The notes below the pieces were generated by a model that saw nothing but the letters and a program-made list of their open reading frames with translations, ran no database searches and was not told the DNA's origin. From Saccoglossus kowalevskii (lineage: Eukaryota > Hemichordata > Enteropneusta > Harrimaniidae), in NCBI RefSeq assembly GCF_000003605.2, contig NW_003156918.1, positions 1-52,950 of the forward strand: a stretch of DNA of 52,950 nucleotides, given 5' to 3'. Shown one piece after another: positions 1-10,575 of this stretch. The stretch's first letter is position 1. Every line of letters begins with the position of its first letter. A program made the translations under genes and the position numbers.

Positions 1-1168
1 AATGATTCCATGCTTTAACTCATCTGTTTTATAAAATGTATGATAGAATAAAACACATATATATTATGGATTGTGATGTCGGATACAACAATGTTACTTT
101 TCGCATAGTAATGTTGAATGCTTGGGATTTATGCTGATGTAATCTATCATTTGTGTAATTATGGACCTCTGGAGAGGTCATCAAAAATTGCATCGACTGA
201 CGGTATTTCACGTCGTTTCGTGCAGGGTATTGGTAAAAGTTTTCAACGAGCAATAATCGCGCCTCGGTTGGACCTCATGGGCTATGATACCGCCTCTGCG
301 CAGAGATAAATTGACATCGCGCTGACCATCCAGGTCATATTCCACACACATATATACTCAGTTTGGATTTGGAGCATTCCGTATTGGTTACGTAAAGGCA
401 GCGTGGGGATATTGTTATGTAAATAGGTGAAAATATTCACACATAAAAAAGCGGCCATTTAGCACGTTATTGTTTGTTGAATTAAAAAATAATTCATGCT
501 GTTCCAACAGTTTATTCCACAACCATCCTCAACAAAATAAAGATTACATACGGTTTTTGATTAAACCCGTCTTTCCTTATGGTGGACTTTGTGGAATAAC
601 CATTCACGAGTCAATCGAAATAGGCAAATTGCACGACAGCTTCATTAGAACCACCACGCCGACTAAACTTGATTATCCGACCACTGTCCCGGCGGTGTTG
701 TTTTAGCGAACCTCCTGCAAGACATAGACATATACAAGTTCGCGTATATCAGCTGTTACCATTAATTCAACCCGTGGCCCAATCTGATGGTGTAATTTGC
801 GTTTTTATAAGACGTTTTGCTTTCGTCTAGGTGAATATATATTACACTCTCGATGTGCGCCCTCCAAGAACAACGGTTCGAGTGATATGCATACATCGCC
901 AATAGATGGCGTTTTTGAAAGTGTTCCTCTAAACTGAAATAGCATCCAATGTTATCTAATTTGAAATAGTACACTACACGCAGAGCTCTTGTACTCAGCC
1001 GCAAAATGGTGCAGCTACCTAAAGAGTATAAGATAACAAGACACGAAGAATAACAAGACTTGAGTCAATCATAATAGACAAATTGCACGACAGTTTGTTT
1101 CAAGGACCAACACGCTGTCATCACCAACGTCATCACCATCATGTTTCTTTCATAACCTTGTTTTTGTG
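1..1168 (+). repeat. Monomer 1 (most diverged copy)
   Basis: 1,168 bp beginning exactly at the phase motif, here AATGATTCC. It carries at least fifteen private changes, most in its first 600 bp, for example GATTGTGATG, CATAGTAATG, GACTGACGG, CTCAGTTTGG, GGAGCATTCCG and a 5-bp loss at GACCATCCAGG. Its last third is close to consensus. Palindrome CTCTGCGCAGAG is at 294-305. Confidence 0.96.
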
Positions 1169-2345
1169 AATGATGCCATGCTTTAACTCATTCTGTTTAA
1201 TTAAAATCTATGATAGAATAAAACACATATATTATTATGGATTGAGATGTCGGATACAACAATGTTACTTGTCGCATAGTATTGTTGAATGCTTGGGATT
1301 TATGCTGATGTAAGCTATCATTTGTTTAATTATGGACCTCCGGAGAGGTCATCAAAAATTGCATCGACCGACGGTATTTCACGTCGTTTCGTGCAGGGTA
1401 TTGGTAAAAGTTTTCAACTAGCAATAATCGCGCCTCGGGCGGACCTCATGGGCTACGATATCGCCTCTGCGCAGAGATAAATTGACATCGCGCTGACCAG
1501 ACAATCCAGGTCATATTCCACACACATATATACTCGGTTTGGATTTGGCGCATTACGTATTGGTTACGTAAAGGCAGCGTGGGGATATTGTTATGTAAAT
1601 AGGTGAAAATATTCACACATAAAAAGGCGGCCATTTAGCACGTTACTGTTTGTTGAATTAAAAAAATAATTCATGCTGTTCCAACAGTTTATTCCACAAC
1701 CATCCTCAACAAAATAAAGACTACATACGGTTTTTGATTAAACCCGTCTTTCCTTATTGTGGACTTTGTGGAATAACCATTCACGAGTCAATCGAAATAG
1801 GCAAATTGCACGACAGCTTCATTAGAACCACCACGCCGACTAAACTTGATTATCCGACCACTGTCCCGGCGGTGTTGTTTTAGCGAACTTCCTGCAAGAC
1901 ATAGACATATACAAGTTCGCGTATATCAGCTGTTACCATTAATTCAACCCGTGGCCCAATCTGATGGTGTAATTTGCGTTTTTATAAGACGTTTTGCTTT
2001 CGTCTAGGTGAATATATATTACACTCTCGATGTGCGCCCTCCAAGAACAACGGTTCGAGTGATATGCATACATCGCCAATAGATGGCGTTTTTGAAAGTG
2101 TTCCTCTAAACGCAAATAGCATCCAATGTTATCTAATTTGAAATAGTATACGACACGCAGAGTTCTTGTACTCAGGTGCAAAATGGTGCAGCTACCTAAA
2201 GAGTATAAGATAACAAGACACGAAGAATAACAAGACTTGAGTCAATCATAATAGACAAATTGCACGACAGTTTGTTTCAAGGACCAACACGCTGTCATCA
2301 CCAACGTCATCACCATCATGTTTCTTTCATAACCTTGTTTTTGTG
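1169..2345 (+). repeat. Monomer 2
   Basis: 1,177 bp. TTTATGCTG type (T allele) with ACTTGTCGC in the first half. Private CTCGGGCGG near 1435. The end of the unit has TATACGACACGCAGAGTTC, the allele that dominates units 2-5 and 8-10. Confidence 0.96.
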
Positions 2346-2511
2346 AATGATGCCATGCTTTAACTCATTCTGTTTAATTAAAATCTATGATAGAATAAAA
2401 CACATATATTATTATGGATTGAGATGTCGGATACAACAATGTTACTTTTCGCATAGTATTGTTGAATGCTTGGGATTTAGGCTGATGTAATCTATCATTT
2501 GTTTAATTATG

Positions 2512-2527
2512 GACCTCCGGAGAGGTC
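2512..2527. repeat. GACCTC/GAGGTC inverted repeat (unit 3)
   Basis: Perfect 6-bp arms around CGGA, and a nested palindrome CTCCGGAG. The loop varies (CGGA, TGGA, CGTA). Units with GACCACCGG keep only the outer four pairs and unit 38 loses it, so it is not strictly maintained. Confidence 0.65.
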
Positions 2528-2640
2528 ATCAAAAATTGCATCGACCGACGGTATTTCACGTCGTTTCGTGCAGGGTATTGGTAAAAGTTTTCAACTAGCA
2601 ATAATCGCGCCTCGGTTGGACTCATGGGCTACGATATCGC

Positions 2641-2652
2641 CTCTGCGCAGAG
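2641..2652. repeat. 12-bp perfect palindrome CTCTGCGCAGAG (unit 3)
   Basis: Intact in every unit covering the position, even where adjacent bases vary (ATCGCC, ATCGTC, ATTGCC, ATACCGCC). It directly follows the 38-bp deletion in unit 13. Confidence 0.75.
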
Positions 2653-2728
2653 ATAAATTGACATCGCGCTGACCAGACAATCCAGTTCATATTCCACACA
2701 CACATATACTCGGTTTGGATTTGGCGCA

Positions 2729-2747
2729 TTACGTATTGGTTACGTAA
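2729..2747. repeat. TTACGTA/TACGTAA inverted repeat (unit 3)
   Basis: Perfect 7-bp arms around TTGGT. Kept in nearly every unit; unit 1 is changed (CATTCCGTATTGG). In units 25, 26 and 45 the arms extend to 9 bp (CTTTACGTA/TACGTAAAG). It has the layout of a dimeric protein-binding site, but no binding evidence is visible. Confidence 0.7.
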
Positions 2748-2944
2748 AGGCAGCGTGGGGATATTGTTATGTAAATAGGTGAAAATATTCACACATAAAA
2801 AGGCGGCCATTTAGCACGTTACTGTTTGTTGAATTAAAAAATAATTCATGCTGTTCCAACAGTTTATTCCACAACCATCCTCAACAAAATAAAGACTACA
2901 TACGGTTTTTGATTAAACCCGTCTTTCCTTATTGTGGACTTTGT

Positions 2945-3013
2945 GGAATAACCATTCACGAGTCAATCGAAATAGGCAAATTGCACGACAGCTTCATTAG
3001 AACCACCACGCCG
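2945..3013 (+). repeat. Diverged internal duplication, copy A (shown in unit 3)
   Basis: 69 bp from GGAATAAC to CACGCCG. By hand alignment it matches copy B (3399-3469) at about 52 of 69 positions with one 2-bp gap. The longest exact stretch is CAAATTGCACGACAG; GAGTCAATC is also exact. Present in every unit that covers this offset, including the short monomers. Confidence 0.85.
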
Positions 3014-3057
3014 ACTAAACTTGATTATCCGACCACTGTCCCGGCGGTGTTGTTTTA

Positions 3058-3095
3058 GCGAACTTCCTGCAAGACATAGACATATACAAGTTCGC
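3058..3095. repeat. 8-bp inverted repeat with 22-bp loop at the breakpoint cluster (unit 3)
   Basis: GCGAACTT at 3058-3065 and AAGTTCGC at 3088-3095 are exact reverse complements. The equivalent of this site holds the hairpin insertion (unit 21, first arm base), the short-monomer junction (loop) and the MITE (loop). The arm is broken in units 1, 15 and 36 by GAACCTCC. Confidence 0.8.
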
Positions 3096-3182
3096 GTATA
3101 TCAGCTGTTACCATTAATTCAACCCGTGGCCCAATCTGATGGTGTAATTTGCGTTTTTATAAGACGTTTTGCTTTCGTCTAG

Positions 3183-3199
3183 GTGAATATATATTACAC
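3183..3199. repeat. AT-rich palindrome GTG-AATATATATT-A-CAC (unit 3)
   Basis: Palindromic apart from one extra A. The core gains TA in units 16 and 18. Confidence 0.65.
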
Positions 3200-3248
3200 T
3201 CTCGATGTGCGCCCTCCAAGAACAACGGTTCGAGTGATATGCATACAT

Positions 3249-3263
3249 CGCCAATAGATGGCG
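3249..3263. repeat. CGCCA/TGGCG inverted repeat (unit 3)
   Basis: Perfect 5-bp arms around ATAGA, followed at once by a TTTTT run. I saw no change in the full-length units. Confidence 0.6.
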
Positions 3264-3398
3264 TTTTTGAAAGTGTTCCTCTAAACGCAAATAGCATCCA
3301 ATGTTATCTAATTTGAAATAGTATACGACACGCAGAGTTCTTGTACTCAGGCGCAAAATGGTGCAGCTACCTAAAGAGTATAAGATAACAAGACACGA

Positions 3399-3469
3399 AG
3401 AATAACAAGACTTGAGTCAATCATAATAGACAAATTGCACGACAGTTTGTTTCAAGGACCAACACGCTG
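3399..3469 (+). repeat. Diverged internal duplication, copy B (shown in unit 3)
   Basis: 71 bp from AGAATAAC to CACGCTG, in the same orientation as copy A and 454 bp downstream. It is absent from the 735-bp monomers, whose deletion covers it, and from unit 35a. Confidence 0.85.
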
Positions 3470-3493
3470 TCATCACCAACGTCATCACCATCA
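3470..3493 (+). repeat. 2 x 12-bp minisatellite (shown in unit 3)
   Basis: TCATCACCAACG followed by TCATCACCATCA. Units 12, 15, 16 and 29 have one copy only. Units 11, 17 and 35b have two copies with a CACCAACATG second copy, the likely precursor of the one-copy form. Confidence 0.85.
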
Positions 3494-3520
3494 TGTTTCT
3501 TTCATAACCTTGTTTTTGTG

Positions 3521-4689
3521 AATGATGCCATGCTTTAACTCATTCTGTTTAATTAAAATCTATGATAGAATAAAACACATATATTATTATGGATTGAGAT
3601 GTCGGATACAACAACGTTACTTTTCGCATAGTATTGTTGAATGCTTGGGATTTAGGCTGATGTAAGCTATCATTTGTTTAATTATGGACCTCCGGAGAGG
3701 TCATCAAAAATTGCATCGACCGACGGTATTTCACGTCGTTTCGTGCAGGGTATTGGTAAAAGTTTTCAACTAGCAATAATCGCGCCTCGGTTGGACCTCA
3801 TGGGCTACGATATCGCCTCTGCGCAGAGATAAATTGACATCGCGCTGACCAGACAATCCAGGTCATATTCCACACACATATATACTCGGTTTGGATTTGG
3901 CGCATTACGTATTGGTTACGTAAAGGCAGCGTGGGGATATTGTTATGTAAATATATATTCACACATAAAAAGGCGGCCATTTAGCACGTTACTGTTTGTT
4001 GAATTAAAAAATAATTCATGCTGTTCCAACAGTTTATTCCACAACCATCCTCAACAAAATAAAGACTACATACGGTTTTTGATTAAACCCGTCTTTCCTT
4101 ATTGTGGACTTTGTGGAATAACCATTCACGAGTCAATCGAAATAGGCAAATTGCACGACAGCTTCATTAGAACCACCACGCCGACTAAACTTGATTATCC
4201 GACCACTGTCCCGGCGGTGTTGTTTTAGCGAACTTCCTGCAAGACATAGACATATACAAGTTCGCGTATATCAGCTGTTACCATTAATTCAACCCGTGGC
4301 CCAATCTGATGGTGTAATTTGCGTTTTAATAAGACGTTTTGCTTTCGTCTAGGTGAATATATATTACACTCTCGATGTGCGCCCTCCAAGAACAACGGTT
4401 CGAGTGATATGCATACATCGCCAATAGATGGCGTTTTTGAAAGTGTTCCTCTAAACGCAAATAGCATCCAATGTTATCTAATTTGAAATAGTATACGACA
4501 CGCAGAGTTCTTGTACTCAGGCGCAAATGGTGCAGCTACCTAAAGAGTATAAGATAACAAGACACGAAGAATAACAAGACTTGAGTCAATCATAATAGAC
4601 AAATTGCACGACAGTTTGTTTCAAGGACCAACACGCTGTCATCACCAACGTCATCACCATCATTTTTCTTTCATAACCTTGTTTTTGTG
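3521..4689 (+). repeat. Monomer 4
   Basis: 1,169 bp. A 6-bp contraction near 3949-3960 turns the usual TAAATAGGTGAAAATATTC into TAAATATATATTC. It has CAACGTTAC near the start and CATCATTTTTC at the end; both alleles recur together in unit 23, 22.5 kb away. One A is lost at CGCAAATGG. Confidence 0.96.
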
Positions 4690-5865
4690 AATGATGCCAT
4701 GCTTTAACTCATTCTGTTTAATTAAAATCTATGATAGAATAAAACACATATATTATTATGGATTGAGATGTCGGATACAACATTGTTACTTTTCGCATAG
4801 TATTGTTGAATGCTTGGGATTTAGGCTGATGTAAGCTATCATTTGTTTAATTATGGACCTCCGGAGAGGTCATCAAAAATTGCATCGACCGACGGTATTT
4901 CACGTCGTTTCGTGCAGGGTATTGGTAAAAGTTTTCAACTAGCAATAATCGCGCCTCGGTTGGACCTCATGGGCTACGATATCGCCTCTGCGCAGAGATA
5001 AATTGACATCGCGCTGACCAGACAATCCAGTTCATATTCCACACACACATATACTCGGTTTGGATTTGGCGCATTACGTATTGGTTACGTAAAGGCAGCG
5101 TGGGGATATTGTTATGTAAATAGGTGAAAATATTCACACATAAAAAGGCGGCCATTTAGCACGTTACTGTTTGTTGAATTAAAAAATAATTCATGCTGTT
5201 CCAACAGTTTATTCCACAACCATCCTCAACAAAATAAAGACTACATACGGTTTTTGATTAAACCCGTCTTTCCTTATTGTGGACTTTGTGGAATAACCAT
5301 TCACGAGTCAATCGAAATAGGCAAATTGCACGACAGCTTCATTAGAACCACCACGCCGACTAAACTTGATTATCCGACCACTGTCCCGGCGGTGTTGTTT
5401 TAGCGAACTTCCTGCAAGACATAGACATATACAAGTTCGCGTATATCAGCTGTTACCATTAATTCAACCCGTGGCCCATTCTGATGGTGTAATTTGCGTT
5501 TTTATAAGACGTTTTGCTTTCGTCTAGGTGAATATATATTACACTCTCGATGTGCGCCCTCCAAGAACAACGGTTCGAGTGATATGCATACATCGCCAAT
5601 AGATGGCGTTTTTGAAAGTGTTCCTCTAAACGCAAATAGCATCCAATGTTATCTAATTTGAAATAGTATACGACACGCAGAGTTCTTGTACTCAGGCGCA
5701 AAATGGTGCAGCTACCTAAAGAGTATAAGATAACAAGACACGAAGAATAACAAGACTTGAGTCAATCATAATAGACAAATTGCACGACAGTTTGTTTCAA
5801 GGACCAACACGCTGTCATCACCAACGTCATCACCATCATGTTTCTTTCATAACCTTGTTTTTGTG
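4690..5865 (+). repeat. Monomer 5
   Basis: 1,176 bp. Shares the CCAGTTCATATTCC variant with unit 3, two units upstream. Has GCCCATTCTG near 5474, shared with unit 10. Private ACATTGTTAC at the start. Confidence 0.96.
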
Positions 5866-7042
5866 AATGATGCCATGCTTTAACTCATTCTGTTTAATTA
5901 AAATCTATGATAGAATAAAACACATATATTATTATGGATTGAGATGTCGGATACAACAATGTTACTTTTCGCATAGTATTGTTGAATGCTTGGGATTTAT
6001 GCTGATGTAATCTATCATTTGTTTAATTATGGACCTCTGGAGAGGTCATCAAAAATTGCATCGACCGACGGTATTTCACGTCGTTTCGTGCAGGGTATTG
6101 GTAAAAGTTTTCAACTAGCAATAATCGCGCCTCGGTTGGACCTCATGGGCTACGATATCGCCTCTGCGCAGAGATAAATTGACATCGCGCTGACCAGACA
6201 ATCCAGGTCATATTCCACACACATATATACTCGGTTTGGATTTGGCGCATTACGTATTGGTTACGTAAAGGCAGCGTGGGGATATTGTTATGTAAATAGG
6301 TGAAAATATTCACACATAAAAAAACGGCCATTTAGCACGTTATTGTTTGTTGAATTAAAAAAATAATTCATGCTGTTCCAACAGTTTATTCCACAACCAT
6401 CCTCAACAAAATAAAGATTACATACGGTTTTTGATTAAACCCGTCTTTCCTTATTGTGGACTTTGTGGAATTAGCATTCACGAGTTAATCGAAATAGGCA
6501 AATTGCACGACAGCTTCATTAGAACCACCACGCCGACTAAACTTGATTATCCGACCACTGTCCCGGCGGTGTTGTTTTAGCGAACTTCCTGCAAGACATA
6601 GACATATACAAGTTCGCGTATATCAGCTGTTACCATTAATTCAACGCGTGGCCCAATCTGATGGTGTAATTTGCGTTTTTATAAGACGTTTTGCTTTCGT
6701 CTATGTGAATATATATTACACTCTCGATGTGCGCCCTCCAAGAACAACGGTTCGAGTGATATGCATACATCGCCAATAGATGGCGTTTTTGAAAGTGTTC
6801 CTCTAAACGCAAATAGCATCCAATGTTATCTAATTTGAAATAGTATACTACACACAGAGTTCTTGTACTCAGGCGCAAAATGGTGCAGCTACCTAAAGAG
6901 TATAAGATAACAAGACACGAAGAATAACAAGACTTGAGTCAATCATAATAGACAAATTGCACGACAGTTTGTTTCAAGGACCAACACGCTGTCATCACCA
7001 ACGTCATCACCATCATGTTTCTTTCATAACCTTGTTTTTGTG
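5866..7042 (+). repeat. Monomer 6
   Basis: 1,177 bp, T allele, CCTCTGG. Private GGAATTAGCATTC. It carries the linked set GAGTTAATCG, CAACGCGTGG and CTATGTGAATA, which recurs in whole or nearly so in units 20, 21, 33 and 37. Confidence 0.96.
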
Positions 7043-8221
7043 AATGATGCCATGCTTTAACTCATTCTGTTTAATTAAAATCTATGATAGAAAAAAACAC
7101 ATATATTATTATGGATTGAAATGTCGGATACAACAATGTTACTTGTCGCATAGTATTGTTGAATGCTTGGGATTTATGCTGATGTAATCTATCATTTGTT
7201 TAATTATGGACCTCTGGAGAGGTCATCAAAAATTGCATCGACCGACGGTATTTCACGTCGTTTCGTGCAGGGTATTGGTAAAAGTTTTCAACTAGCAATA
7301 ATCGCGCCTCGGTTGGACCTCATGGGCTACGATATCGCCTCTGCGCAGAGATAAATTGACATCGCGCTGACCAGACAATCCAGGTCATATTCCACACACA
7401 TATATACTCGGTTTGGATTTGGCGCATTACGTATTGGTTACGTAAAGGCAGCGTGGGGATATTGTTATGTGTAAATAGGTGAAAATATTCACACATAAAA
7501 AAGCGGCCATTTAGCACGTTATTGTTTGTTGAATTAAAAAAATAATTCATGCTGTTCCAACAGTTTATTCCACAACCATCCTCAACAAAATAAAGATTAC
7601 ATACGGTTTTTGATTAAACCCGTCTTTCCTTATTGTGGACTTTGTGGAATAACCATTCACGAGTCAATCGAAATAGGCAAATTGCACGACAGCTTCATTA
7701 GAACCACCACGCCGACTAAACTTGATTATCCGACCACTGTCCCGGCGTTGTTGTTTTAGCGAACTTCCTGCAAGACATAGACATATACAAGTTCGCGTAT
7801 ATCAGTTGTTACCATTAATTCAACCCGTGGCCCAATCTGATGGTGTAATTTGCGTTTTTATAAGACGTTTTGCTTTCGTCTAGGTGAATATATATTACAC
7901 TCTCGATGTGCGCCCTCCAAGAACAACGGTTCGAGTGATATGCATACATCGCCAATAGATGGCGTTTTTGAAAGTGTTCCTCTAAACGCAAATAGCATCC
8001 AATGTTATCTAATTTGAAATAGTACACTACACGCAGAGCTCTTGTACTCAGGCGCAAAATGGTGCAGCTACCTAAAGAGTATAAGATAACAAGACACGAA
8101 GAATAACAAGACTTGAGTCAATCATAATAGACAAATTGCACGACAGTTTGTTTCAAGGACCAACACGCTGTCATCACCAACGTCATCACCATCATGTTTC
8201 TTTCATAACCTTGTTTTTGTG
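7043..8221 (+). repeat. Monomer 7
   Basis: 1,179 bp. A 2-bp GT expansion at GTTATGTGTAAAT (about 7465-7477) is private. Also private are GATAGAAAAAAACAC and CGGCGTTGTTG. The end of the unit has the TACACTACACGCAGAGCTC allele. Confidence 0.96.
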
Positions 8222-9398
8222 AATGATGCCATGCTTTAACTCATTCTGTTTAATTAAAATCTATGATAGAATAAAACACATATATTATTATGGATTGAGA
8301 TGTCGGATACAACAATGTTACTTTTCGCATAGTATTGTTGAATGCTTGGGATTTAGGCTGATGTAATCTATCATTTGTTTAATTATGGACCTCCGGAGAG
8401 GTCATCAAAAATTGCATCGACCGACGGTATTTCACGTCGTTTCGTGCAGGGTATTGGTAAAAGTTTTCAACTAGCAATAATCGCGCCTCGGTTGGACCTC
8501 ATGGGCTACGATATCGCCTCTGCGCAGAGATAAATTGACATCGCGCTGACCAGACAATCCAGGTCATATTCCACACACATATATACTCGGTTTGGACTTG
8601 GCGCATTACGTATTGGTTACGTAAAGGCAGCGTGGGGATATTGTTATGTAAATAGGTGAAAATATTCACACATAAAAAGGCGGCCATTTAGCATGTTACT
8701 GTTTGTTGAATTAAACAAATAATTCATGCTGTTCCAACAGTTTATTCCACAACCATCCTCAACAAAATAAAGACTACATACGGTTTTTGATTAAACCCGT
8801 CTTTCCTTATTGTGGACTTTGTGGAATAACAATTCACGAGTCAATCGAAATAGGCAAATTGCACGACAGCTTCATTAGAACCACCACGCCGACTAAACTT
8901 GATTATCCGACCACTGTCCCGGCGGTGTTGTTTTAGCGAACTTCCTGCAAGACATAGACATATACAAGTTCGCGTATATCAGCTGTTACCATTAATTCAA
9001 CCCGTGGCCCAATCTGATGGTGTAATTTGCGTTTTTATAAGACGTTTTGCTTTCGTCTAGGTGAATATATATTACACTCTCGATGTGCGCCCTCCAAGAA
9101 CAACGGTTCGAGTGATATGCATACATCGCCAATAGATGGCGTTTTTGAAAGTGTTCCTCTAAACGCAAATAGCATCCAATGTTATCTAATTTGAAATAGT
9201 ATACGACACGCAGAGTTCTTGTACTCAGGCGCAAAATGGTGCAGCTACCTAAAGAGTATAAGATAACAAGACACGAAGAATAACAAGACTTGAGTCAATC
9301 ATAATAGACAAATTGCACGACAGTTTGTTTCAAGGACCAACACGCTGTCATCACCAACGTCATCACCATCATGTTTCTTTCATAACCTTGTTTTTGTG
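8222..9398 (+). repeat. Monomer 8
   Basis: 1,177 bp, G allele. TTTGGACTTGG, TAGCATGTTACTG and TAACAATTCACG are shared only with the next unit, so units 8 and 9 are recent partners. Private AAACAAATAATTC. Confidence 0.96.
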
Positions 9399-10575
9399 AA
9401 TGATGCCATGCTTTAACTCATTCTGTTTAATTAAAATCTATGATAGAATAAAACACATATATTATTATGGATTGAGATGTCGGATACAACAATTTTACTT
9501 GTCGCATAGTATTGTTGAATGCTTGGGATTTATGCTGATGTAATCTATCATTTGTTTAATTATGGACCTCTGGAGAGGTCATCAAAAATTGCATCGACCG
9601 ACGGTATTTCACGTCGTTTCGTGCAGGGTATTGGTAAAAGTTTTCAACTAGCAATAATCGCGCCTCGGTTGGACCTCATGGGCTACGATATCGCCTCTGC
9701 GCAGAGATAAATTGACATCGCGCTGACCAGACAATCCAGGTCATATTCCACACACATATATACTCGGTTTGGACTTGGCGCATTACGTATTGGTTACGTA
9801 AAGGCAGCGTGGGGATATTGTTATGTAAATAGGTGAAAATATTCACACATAAAAAGGCGGCCATTTAGCATGTTACTGTTTGTTGAATTAAAAAAATAAT
9901 TCATGCTGTTCCAACAGTTTATTCCACAACCATCCTCAACAAAATAAAGACTACATACGGTTTTTGATTAAACCCGTCTTTCCTTATTGTGGACTTTGTG
10001 GAATAACAATTCACGAGTCAATCGAAATAGGCAAATTGCACGACAGCTTCATTAGAACCACCACGCCGACTAAACTTGATTATCCGACCACTGTCCCGGC
10101 GGTGTTGTTTTAGCGAACTTCCTGCAAGACATAGACATATACAAGTTCGCGTATATCAGCTGTTACCATTAATTCAACCCGTGGCCCAATCTGATGGTGT
10201 AATTTGCGTTTTTATAAGACGTTTTGCTTTCGTCTAGGTGAATATATATTACACTCTCGATGTGCGCCTTCCAAGAACAACGGTTCGAGTGATATGCATA
10301 CATCGCCAATAGATGGCGTTTTTGAAAGTGTTCCTCTAAACGCAAATAGCATCCAATGTTATCTAATTTGAAATAGTATACGACACGCAGAGTTCTTGTA
10401 CTCAGGCGCAAAATGGTGCAGCTACCTAAAGAGTATAAGATAACAAGACACGAAGAATAACAAGACTTGAGTCAATCATAATAGACAAATTGCACGACAG
10501 TTTGTTTCAAGGACCAACACGCTGTCATCACCAACGTCATCACCATCATGTTTCTTTCATAACCTTGTTTTTGTG
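9399..10575 (+). repeat. Monomer 9
   Basis: 1,177 bp. The first part is T allele with CAATTTTACTTGTCGC, as in units 21 and 37. From about 9770 on it matches unit 8 (GGACTTGG, GCATGTTACTG, ACAATTCACG), which suggests a crossover or conversion tract inside the unit. Private CGCCTTCCAAG. Confidence 0.96.

Larger units (their letters stand above)
2346..3520 (+). repeat. Monomer 3 (reference unit)
   Basis: 1,175 bp, close to consensus, and used here for internal offsets. TTTAGGCTG type (G allele). One C is lost in GGTTGGACTCATGG. It shares CCAGTTCATATTCC followed by an altered CA/TA tract with unit 5, but not with unit 4. Confidence 0.97.

Noticed and set aside
2700-2712. CA/TA tract length variation as a meaningful signal
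   Set aside because: Changes of 2 bp in CACACATATATAC between units are ordinary slippage.
2394-2893. AATAAA motifs as polyadenylation signals
   Set aside because: Two per unit (2394-2399 and 2888-2893) are expected in AT-rich DNA; the second is altered to AAATGAAG in several units and no transcript is indicated.
3227-3237. tRNA gene
   Set aside because: Only a loose B-box match; no cloverleaf could be folded around it and no A box is convincing.
2346-3520. CENP-B box
   Set aside because: I scanned the CCCG and TTCG contexts in the reference unit for the NTTCGNNNNANNCGGGN pattern on both strands and none fits.
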